NCBI GenBank assembly: GCA_947653315.1
Contig: CANTGP010000237.1
Location: forward strand, 1 to 5,324
Length of the DNA stretch: 5,324 nucleotides
Source: an uncultured Lachnospiraceae bacterium
Lineage (GTDB): Bacteria > Bacillota > Clostridia > Lachnospirales > Lachnospiraceae
Reading direction: 5' to 3'
Part shown: positions 1-4,865 of the stretch, piece after piece
Position numbering within the stretch: position 1 is the first letter of the stretch
Layout of the letters: each line of letters opens with the position of its first letter
Made by a program: the position numbers and the translations under genes
The notes under the pieces: generated by a model
Told to the model about the DNA's origin: nothing
The model's database searches: none
What the model saw: only the letters and a program-made list of their open reading frames with translations

Positions 1-10
1 TTCCTCCTCC
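1..10 (-). promoter_or_regulatory. Possible ribosome binding site of a gene beyond the window
   Basis: The last minus-strand bases read GGAGGAGGAA, a purine-rich sequence close to the ribosome binding consensus. A minus-strand gene could start just beyond the left edge. No start codon is visible here, so this is only a suggestion. Confidence 0.25.
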
Positions 11-19
11 GAATCGAAC

Positions 20-36
20 AGGGAAGTGTCTTCCCT
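20..36. other. Short perfect hairpin
   Basis: AGGGAAG (20-26) and CTTCCCT (30-36) form a 7-bp perfect inverted repeat with a three-base loop. There is no T-run on either side, so it is not a convincing terminator. It lies just beyond repeat copy A and may be part of the leader of the next gene. Confidence 0.35.
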
Positions 37-41
37 ACCCA

Positions 42-90
42 CGCCCCGTGCGCCGCCTTGGCGGCATATTCCTCTGCACGGGGCTGTGCA
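42..90 (-). repeat. Structured intergenic repeat, copy A
   Basis: Copy of the element at 4764-4812 (45 of 49 identical). The outer 9-bp stem is GCCCCGTGC (43-51) with GCACGGGGC (76-84). The inner hairpin is the palindrome GCCGCCTTGGCGGC (52-65), and 66-75 is unpaired. As in copy B it lies just downstream of an intrinsic terminator, in the same orientation and with the same flanking TGCACA. It is not visibly part of any coding region. Confidence 0.75.
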
Positions 91-91
91 T

Positions 92-131
92 AAAGGAAAA
101 GCATCCGCAGCCATAAAATACTGCGGACGCT
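92..131 (-). terminator. Intrinsic terminator of the operon ending in the zinc-ribbon gene
   Basis: On the minus strand AGCGTCCGCAG (131-121) pairs with CTGCGGATGCT (110-100) across a ten-base loop, then TTTT (100-97), CC and TTT follow. The 11-bp stem contains one G-U wobble that would be an A-C mismatch on the other strand, so it works as minus-strand RNA. It begins four bases after the zinc-ribbon stop codon. Confidence 0.85.
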
Positions 132-135
132 TCCA

Positions 136-354
136 TCAGTCAAAATCAAATTTCGTATACCGTTTTGCCATTGCCCCGTAACGGAACCTCGCCAGTTGGT
201 TTTTCTCAAGGACGTCTTCCTCCGTCCCCCTGTACTGGCAGCGGATGCAGTAATATTCCTTCTTATCCTTGTCATAGAACATATCCAAATCCAAATCCCT
301 CATAAAGCAAGAAGGACACCTGTAATTTAATTTGCCTTTTCCAGCCTGAGCCAT
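136..354 (-). CDS. Small zinc-ribbon protein, function unknown
   Basis: A 72-residue protein with two Cys pairs, C13-P-S-C16 and C36-I-R-C39, separated by 19 residues with alternating hydrophobic and charged positions. This is the layout of a single zinc ribbon. The first knuckle (YRCPSC) and second (YYCIRCQYRG) resemble zinc ribbons of nucleic-acid-associated and scaffold proteins, but nothing identifies the partner. The C-terminal part (47-72) is charged and probably helical. There is no signal peptide, so it is cytoplasmic. The perfect AAGGAGG site, the 28-base overlap with the upstream gene and the terminator just after its TGA stop show it is a real gene and the last in the operon. It is probably co-expressed with the 612-residue protein under LacI-family control, although the two functions need not be linked. 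Confidence 0.8.
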   Translation of the reverse strand: MAQAGKGKLNYRCPSCFMRDLDLDMFYDKDKKEYYCIRCQYRGTEEDVLEKNQLARFRYGAMAKRYTKFDFD

Positions 355-2165
355 GTCGCAAACGCCTCCTTATCTTTCAGATTTTTGGTATATCCAAGGG
401 TAAACATCGGGGAGAATGCATAACCTTCTTTTACATACCCCACGGCGTCCCCGTTTGATGCCTTCATGGATACCTTGGTACTAATCGGTGGAATCACGGC
501 GGATACTTCCGTAGCCCCTGCCTTTTCCATCTTCCTGCACTTGTATTCATAAGACAGCGTTTCCCTCTCGCCGCCCTTTTCACAGGCAAGGGTAATACCC
601 GTCATATCCTCGGAATATTCCGTAGTACCGTAACATGCTACCATATATTCGTTGATTTCCACTTCCGCATCCGGTCTGCTCATGTCCAAAATCTTTCTTT
701 CTATCTTAATATCCGAGCTTCCTTCCTCAAAGGAAATGATACTCTGCAGCGTCAGGGTCAGGTCATAAAATTCAATTTCCACAGGGTCGAGCGTTAAAAT
801 CCTCGTTTTCCCTTCCTGCGAGAAATGCGCTTTCGTGCGGCACAGGCACAAATCCCCTTCTTCCCCCTGATATTTCAGCTTGGCGCTTCTCACGGTGCCT
901 TCCCCCGCATAATGGGTGAAATATCCGGCGCGGTATTTCTCTTGGATTAAGAACGGATAAGAGGCATCCGTCACATGTTTCGTACCGATACCGACCGGCC
1001 ATTCCAGTTTCGCCGCATAAGGACGCAAATCCACAATGGCGCCTCCCTGGTCCATATTGACGCACACCCTCATATAAGGGTCGCAATACCAGAATAACTG
1101 TTTGTCGGAACCGTACAGGATATCCCTCCAAAGAGCGCATTCCGGTTCCTCATACGTCTTCTTACCACGGTAGTAATCCGCAAATTCCGCCATGGTCATA
1201 TCCCTTAGTTTTCCTTCTTTTTTCAGGTTTCCATAATACGCCATGCCTTCTTCATAGCTTTTTTTCAAAAGCTCATAAGGGGCTTCCCAGCGTCCCATTT
1301 TATTCAGCCATGCGGGACCTACAAACATCATGTTATAAGCATATCCGTTATTGTATTTTTCCAAATCCCGGTACTGGTCTATTAAATTAAATAAGTAAGG
1401 AAATTCCCAAGTTTCCGTATCATAAATCATGCCCCGCAGCACATTTTGAGGATGGGTCCCGAAATTGGAGCCGTTCCCGTCATAGCAGGCAAGCAAATCC
1501 CTGGACAAGTGCGGGATTGCCACGATACCGCTGTCCTCCGCCTCATTTGCCGCCGGTGCATGGGTATTCTGTTTGGAAGGAATCCATGGATTCCATGGAC
1601 CGCCGTCCATAAATGTATACCAAGAATTATTGCAGGTATGGTACGCTTTCGGTCCTTCCTCCCAGCAGGTTGCGACCGCACATTTTACCGTCGGGTATTT
1701 TTCCTTTATGTAATTCGTCAAATCCGCATCCATATAGTAAGAGCCGGTGGATTCCGGGTAAAAACCGAACGTATCACGGAATTTTCCGAATACATCGTCC
1801 ACAATGCGTTTCTTGTCCTCCATGGAGAACATCCAGATACAGAAGTCCTTTGTCTTATATTTTTCACGGAACTCCGTACAGGGCAGCCCAAGCAGGGACA
1901 GGGAAATCTCATCCCCATACTTTTCATGATGCTCTTTGGCTATTTGAATCGCTTCTTCATTAAACAATGCGGCATAAGTCATTTGAATCGTTGTTTTCAG
2001 ACCGTTCTTATGCGCCGTTTCCTGCTGGAATTTGAAAATGTCCAACGACTCCGTAAGAAGCGCCTTCCGCCCGATATCTTCTTCTTTTCCATGACCGGTT
2101 ACTTTCTCCGCATATTCGGGGACCATTTCCGGCCGATGGATGATGTTTACAATAAAATCGCTCAT
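327..2165 (-). CDS. Uncharacterised protein, probable deacetylase/glycosidase-like barrel plus C-terminal beta domain
   Basis: A 612-residue soluble-looking protein with no signal peptide or membrane segment. I do not recognise a characterised family with certainty. Residues about 34-165 recall the (beta/alpha) barrel of the polysaccharide deacetylase / GH57-like superfamily: GLKTTIQMTYAALF (55-68) followed by EEAIQIAKEHHEKYGDEISL (70-89), then FGFYPESTG (133-141) and DADLTNYIKEKY (146-157). The typical catalytic HxxxH motif of NodB deacetylases is absent where expected, so another chemistry or a non-enzymatic role must be considered. Residues 166-300 are rich in Trp, Tyr, Asn and Gly (CWEEG, GGPWNPWIP, PHLSRD, FVGPAWLNK), as in sugar-binding clefts. 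From about 370 the sequence is beta-strand rich. It may belong to the Pfam DUF3863/DUF3864 group, from memory and unverified. The gene has a strong promoter with a LacI-type operator, consistent with sugar-controlled expression. Its final 28 bases overlap the start of the zinc-ribbon gene. Confidence 0.85.
   Translation of the reverse strand: MSDFIVNIIHRPEMVPEYAEKVTGHGKEEDIGRKALLTESLDIFKFQQETAHKNGLKTTIQMTYAALFNEEAIQIAKEHHEKYGDEISLSLLGLPCTEFREKYKTKDFCIWMFSMEDKKRIVDDVFGKFRDTFGFYPESTGSYYMDADLTNYIKEKYPTVKCAVATCWEEGPKAYHTCNNSWYTFMDGGPWNPWIPSKQNTHAPAANEAEDSGIVAIPHLSRDLLACYDGNGSNFGTHPQNVLRGMIYDTETWEFPYLFNLIDQYRDLEKYNNGYAYNMMFVGPAWLNKMGRWEAPYELLKKSYEEGMAYYGNLKKEGKLRDMTMAEFADYYRGKKTYEEPECALWRDILYGSDKQLFWYCDPYMRVCVNMDQGGAIVDLRPYAAKLEWPVGIGTKHVTDASYPFLIQEKYRAGYFTHYAGEGTVRSAKLKYQGEEGDLCLCRTKAHFSQEGKTRILTLDPVEIEFYDLTLTLQSIISFEEGSSDIKIERKILDMSRPDAEVEINEYMVACYGTTEYSEDMTGITLACEKGGERETLSYEYKCRKMEKAGATEVSAVIPPISTKVSMKASNGDAVGYVKEGYAFSPMFTLGYTKNLKDKEAFATWLRLEKAN
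365..371 (-). promoter_or_regulatory. Ribosome binding site of the zinc-ribbon gene, inside the preceding coding region
   Basis: A strong AAGGAGG lies on the minus strand ten bases before the ATG at 354, within the last codons of the 612-residue protein gene (which ends at 327). It supports this start and independent or coupled translation of the small protein. Confidence 0.75.
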
Positions 2166-2275
2166 ATTTTACCCCTGTTCCTGCCGGTATCCGGCATATT
2201 TTAATTCCCGCGAGCAACGAGCCAAGCAGCCGTACTTATGCGGGTATTCGGCTCCCTTGCGCAACCGATTGCCTT
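2166..2275 (-). promoter_or_regulatory. 5' leader with a hairpin next to the ribosome binding site
   Basis: The inferred leader is about 110 bases. It contains a 6-bp perfect hairpin (TGCCGG/CCGGCA, arms 2191-2196 and 2182-2187, three-base loop). Five bases further on comes the ribosome binding site AGGGG (2176-2172), six bases before the ATG at 2165. A GAGCC/GGCTC pair (2250-2254 with 2219-2223) could form a weaker upstream stem. I recognise no known riboswitch. The hairpin leaves the ribosome binding site free, so a role in RNA stability is as likely as regulation. Confidence 0.4.
2261..2272. promoter_or_regulatory. LacI-family operator at the promoter of the 612-residue protein gene
   Basis: GCAACCGATTGC is an imperfect palindrome of the form GCAAnCGnTTGC, at the predicted transcription start just after the -10 box. 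With two flanking bases (2259-2272 against 3391-3404) it matches the site at the repressor's own promoter at 12 of 14 positions. It is probably the regulatory target of the adjacent LacI-family protein. Confidence 0.75.
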
Positions 2276-2281
2276 TCCTTC

Positions 2282-2310
2282 ATTCTACCAAGTGCCGGGA
2301 AATCTGTCAA
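2282..2310 (-). promoter_or_regulatory. Near-consensus sigma-A promoter of the 612-residue protein gene
   Basis: On the minus strand the -35 is a perfect TTGACA (2310-2305), the spacer is 17 bp and the -10 is TAGAAT (2287-2282). Predicted transcription starts near 2275, giving a leader of about 110 bases. This unusually strong promoter fits a gene kept off by a repressor and highly expressed on induction. Confidence 0.85.
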
Positions 2311-2387
2311 CTTATAAAATGTACCGACATTTCCGAATCATTTTTGGCAGTTTTCCACAATCCTTTTCCGGGGAAATCCAAAACTTC

Positions 2388-3368
2388 CTACTTCGTTGAT
2401 TCCTTCAGGCTTATTTCATAATCCAGTACCGTTTTTACCGGCACTTCTTTTCCGTCCAGCAGATCAAACAAGAGCCGGCACGCCGTACCCGCCAAAGTAC
2501 CGGTATCAAATTTCAGCGATGTAACCGGATAATTTTCCAGTATCCTGCTGTAATGGCAGGACGCCACTTTTATGTCTTCCGGAATCCGCATGCCCCGGTC
2601 CGCCAACAGGCGTACCACTTCATTGCAAATAAAGTCATCCTGGCAGAGCATACAATCCACGCCCTCCTGCAAGAGCCTGTCCACCGCTTTTTCAATCATC
2701 ACTTTACTGTCCAAATCCGTATACAGAATATCCCCGTCCGGCTCCCCGCCGTACTGCAGATATGCAGCACAAAAGCCCTGAAACCGGCTTTTATTGACCA
2801 TCTGTTCCATGCCGTTTCCCAAATAAGCGATGCGCCCTATTTTTTTAGCCAAGAGCACACCCGTCAGTTCCATACAGGCACCGGCATTGTCGTTATCCAC
2901 CTGCACCACGTCCCCGTCCGGAACCGCGCCAATCGTAACGAAAGGAATCTTTTTTTCTTTTAAGAGCGGAACAAAACAGTCGTTTTCATATGTGCTCGTC
3001 AATATCATGCCGTCCGCCTTACGGTTTAAAATCAACCGTTCCAAGGGTCTGGTATCCCTGCCGTTGGTGACTACCACCAAAATATCATAGTCATTTGCCT
3101 GCGCAATTTCCTCGATGGCATAAATGCAGGTATGAAAAAAAGGGATATCCGTCAGTGTATGGACTTTGGGCAGGATAACCGCAATGTTGTTTGTCCTTGC
3201 CTGCGCAAGACTTTGCGCAACGGCATTGGGATAATAGCCGCTCGCTTCTATATAGCGCAGGATTCGTTCCCTCGTTGCCTGCCCAATCCTCCCCTTTCCC
3301 GATATCGCCCTCGAAACCGTACTCGCCGATACTCCCAGTTCCTTTGCCACATCATGAATCGTTTTCAT
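2388..3368 (-). CDS. LacI/GalR-family transcriptional regulator
   Basis: This 326-residue protein has the full family layout and typical length. Residues 3-23 (TIHDVAKELGVSASTVSRAIS) are the N-terminal helix-turn-helix. Residues 47-58 (PNAVAQSLAQAR) are the hinge helix, whose leucine normally intercalates at the central CG of the operator. Residues 60-326 are a periplasmic-binding-protein-like effector domain. Family landmarks include VDNDNAG (157-163), the SRFQGF motif (194-199), whose arginine usually contacts the sugar ligand, and QDDFICNEVVRLL (243-255) followed by RIPEDIKVAS. Known members mostly repress carbohydrate genes and release DNA on binding a sugar or sugar phosphate; the ligand here cannot be read from sequence. 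Its own promoter and that of the 612-residue protein gene downstream each carry a GCAAnCGnTTGC site, so it probably regulates both. No terminator is obvious after its TAG stop, so some readthrough into the next gene is possible. Confidence 0.95.
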   Translation of the reverse strand: MKTIHDVAKELGVSASTVSRAISGKGRIGQATRERILRYIEASGYYPNAVAQSLAQARTNNIAVILPKVHTLTDIPFFHTCIYAIEEIAQANDYDILVVVTNGRDTRPLERLILNRKADGMILTSTYENDCFVPLLKEKKIPFVTIGAVPDGDVVQVDNDNAGACMELTGVLLAKKIGRIAYLGNGMEQMVNKSRFQGFCAAYLQYGGEPDGDILYTDLDSKVMIEKAVDRLLQEGVDCMLCQDDFICNEVVRLLADRGMRIPEDIKVASCHYSRILENYPVTSLKFDTGTLAGTACRLLFDLLDGKEVPVKTVLDYEISLKESTK

Positions 3369-3376
3369 CCGTCCTG

Positions 3377-3385
3377 CCCCTCTCC
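3377..3385 (-). promoter_or_regulatory. Ribosome binding site of the LacI-family gene
   Basis: GGAGAGGGG on the minus strand, eight bases before the ATG at 3368. It supports that start, which also places the helix-turn-helix at residue 3 as is normal for the family. Confidence 0.7.
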
Positions 3386-3392
3386 GTTTTGC

Positions 3393-3404
3393 GCAATCGT
3401 TTGC
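3393..3404. promoter_or_regulatory. LacI-family operator at the repressor's own promoter
   Basis: GCAATCGTTTGC is a near-perfect inverted repeat with a central CG, of the form GCAAnCGnTTGC. That is the usual architecture for LacI/GalR-family operators. It lies just downstream of the -10 box and over the predicted transcription start, where binding would block initiation. A site with the same ten fixed bases occurs at 2261-2272. Autoregulation is inferred from position and symmetry. Confidence 0.75.
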
Positions 3405-3407
3405 TTT

Positions 3408-3436
3408 ATTATAGCATTTTCAAGGGAATATCACAA
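3408..3436 (-). promoter_or_regulatory. Extended -10 sigma-A promoter of the LacI-family gene
   Basis: On the minus strand the -35 element is TTGTGA (3436-3431), the spacer is 17 bp, and the -10 is a perfect TATAAT (3413-3408) preceded by TGC, the extended -10 motif. Transcription would start near 3401, about 33 bases before the ATG. The predicted start falls inside the operator at 3393-3404. Confidence 0.8.
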
Positions 3437-3480
3437 TCGGGATTTTTCACTTTCCGCTTTGCTCCGTAACGCTCCACATC

Positions 3481-4668
3481 CTATTTCTTTTTACCGTATG
3501 CCTCCACTGCGGGGTCCCTCATTTCATACACGCGGTGCCATTCCTTCGTTTCCTCGTTTTTTACCGTTTCCGAGCGGTTCTTATATAAAAAGCGGGTCAG
3601 GCTGTAACAGTCAATCCATATTTCATTGTTGCCTTCTTTCTGCGATTCGTCAAAAATAAGCTGCAGTCCCCAATGGAGATGGGTTACGTCAATATTGTTT
3701 ACATTTTCCTTTTTACTGTAACCCGTGTGTCCCATGTAGCCGATAACCTGGCCTGCAGTCACCACGCTTCCTTCCTCCAGTTCTTTGCAGTACGGAAAGT
3801 TCTGCCTTAAGTGGGCGTAATAATAATACCGTTTTCCGTCAAAACTGCGGATGCCCAGCCGCCAACCGCCATACTGGTTCCAGCCGATGGCTTCCACGTA
3901 ACCGGATTCAATGGCTATAATAGGGGTTCCCGTCTGTCCCATCATGTCATGACCCAAATGGGGTCTGGCATAACCGTAACTTCTGGATGCCCCGAAATCG
4001 TCATAATCGCTGTACTCAAATCCTTTCGCCACCGGTGAAAATGCCTTTAACCCATAGCATTTCTGCCATTCGACGCTTCCGTCCTCCATGGGTTTCTGTA
4101 TTTCGTATTCCCCCACATAACCGCCTAAAACCGCCTGGTAGGCTTCCAAATAGTAGGAATAATATTCCATGTCCTTTGTAAGCTCCGCCATGGTCGTTTC
4201 TTTTTCCATCAGTTTCTTTGCCGTCCCGGCGATTTCCGCTGCCGTACCCGACGGAAATTTGCCCCCGTGTCTCGTCCCCACATATGCTAAAAGCTCAATC
4301 CAGTCCACATGCACCGTATCCTGTTTTTCTGCCCGTTCCGTTCCTGCGTTTTGTCCGTCCGCTCCTTTTGTCCCGGCATTTCCCATTCCCATATGCCCTG
4401 TTTCGCTACTCCCGGCCCCTATTGGCTGTGCGGCTTCCTTCCACGACTCCACATCCCACTTATATGCTTCACAGAGCGCTTCATAGGATACGTTAAAATC
4501 CACCCATTTAATGTATTGCCCTTCCGCAAATACCTCCACTTCCACAGCCTGCTCCGGGATGCGGGAAATGCCGCCCTTTACAATCCGTATCCCCCACAGA
4601 ATGCCAAACACCGAAAACAGAACCAGTTCTGCCCAAATTGCACACCTGATCTTCTTCAAATACTGCAT
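3481..4668 (-). CDS. Membrane-anchored M23 family (LytM-type) metallopeptidase
   Basis: Predicted zinc endopeptidase of the cell-wall M23 family, which cleaves peptide cross-links in peptidoglycan. Residues about 8-30 form one hydrophobic segment after a short basic N-terminus and lack a lipobox, so it is probably a membrane anchor that leaves the rest outside the cell. Residues 81-118 are a Gly/Ala/Ser-rich low-complexity linker, splitting an uncharacterised extracytoplasmic region (about 40-200, with an aromatic stretch at 168-178). The peptidase domain spans about 230-345. H237 and D241 (HLGHD) and H332 (HLHWG) match the metal ligands of the family. H286 (YYAHL) and H330 match the LytM catalytic histidines, so the enzyme looks active. 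A polar tail ends in GKKK. The ATG at 4668 is supported by AGAGGG at 4679-4684, ten bases upstream. It lies downstream of the hpf terminator with a 197-bp gap, so it probably has its own promoter, though I could not identify a convincing one. A role in wall remodelling, possibly in sporulation or division, is inference only. Confidence 0.9.
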   Translation of the reverse strand: MQYLKKIRCAIWAELVLFSVFGILWGIRIVKGGISRIPEQAVEVEVFAEGQYIKWVDFNVSYEALCEAYKWDVESWKEAAQPIGAGSSETGHMGMGNAGTKGADGQNAGTERAEKQDTVHVDWIELLAYVGTRHGGKFPSGTAAEIAGTAKKLMEKETTMAELTKDMEYYSYYLEAYQAVLGGYVGEYEIQKPMEDGSVEWQKCYGLKAFSPVAKGFEYSDYDDFGASRSYGYARPHLGHDMMGQTGTPIIAIESGYVEAIGWNQYGGWRLGIRSFDGKRYYYYAHLRQNFPYCKELEEGSVVTAGQVIGYMGHTGYSKKENVNNIDVTHLHWGLQLIFDESQKEGNNEIWIDCYSLTRFLYKNRSETVKNEETKEWHRVYEMRDPAVEAYGKKK

Positions 4669-4763
4669 GCCACACCGTCCCTCTTACCTCATAGCAATAT
4701 ATGAAAAAAAACGGGGAATATACCCAATTGGACAGTTGAAAAATTTTTCCCCTGCTCGCCGCG

Positions 4764-4812
4764 CGCCCCATGCACCGCCTTGGCGGCATCTTCCTCTGCA
4801 TGGGGCTGTGCA
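4764..4812 (-). repeat. Structured intergenic repeat, copy B
   Basis: This 49-base segment matches 42-90 at 45 of 49 positions. It folds as an outer 9-bp stem (GCCCCATGC 4765-4773 with GCATGGGGC 4798-4806) enclosing an inner hairpin (4774-4787, core CCGCC/GGCGG) and a one-sided unpaired tract (4788-4797). Of the four differences from copy A, two (4770, 4801) are a compensatory pair in the outer stem. One (4774) turns a C-G pair into a U-G wobble in minus-strand RNA, and one (4790) falls in the unpaired tract. It starts at the end of the T-tract of the hpf terminator. Its function is unknown. A dispersed REP-like element or a structured RNA module are both possible. Confidence 0.75.
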
Positions 4813-4838
4813 AAAAAGGCGGAACCTGCGTTCCGCCT
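4812..4838 (-). terminator. Intrinsic terminator of hpf
   Basis: Read on the minus strand, a 9-bp perfect stem (AGGCGGAAC, 4838-4830, with GTTCCGCCT, 4825-4817) closes a four-base loop and runs into six T residues (4817-4812). It begins 27 bases after the hpf stop codon. It has every element of a Rho-independent terminator and fits termination of hpf before the peptidase gene. Confidence 0.9.
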
Positions 4839-4865
4839 AAAAACACTGGTTCCGCCAAATTCCGC

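Noticed and set aside
1446..2204. Long open frame of 252 codons on the plus strand opposite the 612-residue protein gene
   Set aside because: Its translation is Arg, Ile and Pro rich without recognisable motifs. It is antisense to a gene with a good promoter, ribosome binding site and coherent protein.
2340..2387. Possible terminator after the LacI-family gene (TTTCC/GGAAA pair)
   Set aside because: The stem is only about five base pairs and lacks a T-tract on the minus strand.
3433..3444. Third operator-like site at the -35 of the LacI-family promoter
   Set aside because: Only one half (CAATCG) matches and the symmetry is absent (7 of 12 bases against the other sites). It could be a weak auxiliary half-site at most.
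3437..3480. Possible terminator between the peptidase and the LacI-family gene
   Set aside because: GGAGC occurs twice as a direct repeat, not inverted, and I see no stem followed by a T-run. Readthrough from the peptidase gene is therefore possible.
3132..3659. Plus-strand open frame of 175 codons across the LacI-family promoter region
   Set aside because: Low-complexity Ser/Pro/Arg/Phe translation, and it covers the promoter, operator and ends of two well-supported minus-strand genes.
4508..4788. Minus-strand reading frame starting MPPRRCMG inside repeat copy B and running into the peptidase gene
   Set aside because: The AGAGG before its ATG is only about three bases away. The equivalent frame in copy A stops after ten codons, and the frame overlaps the peptidase start out of phase. 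The conservation is explained by the RNA fold.
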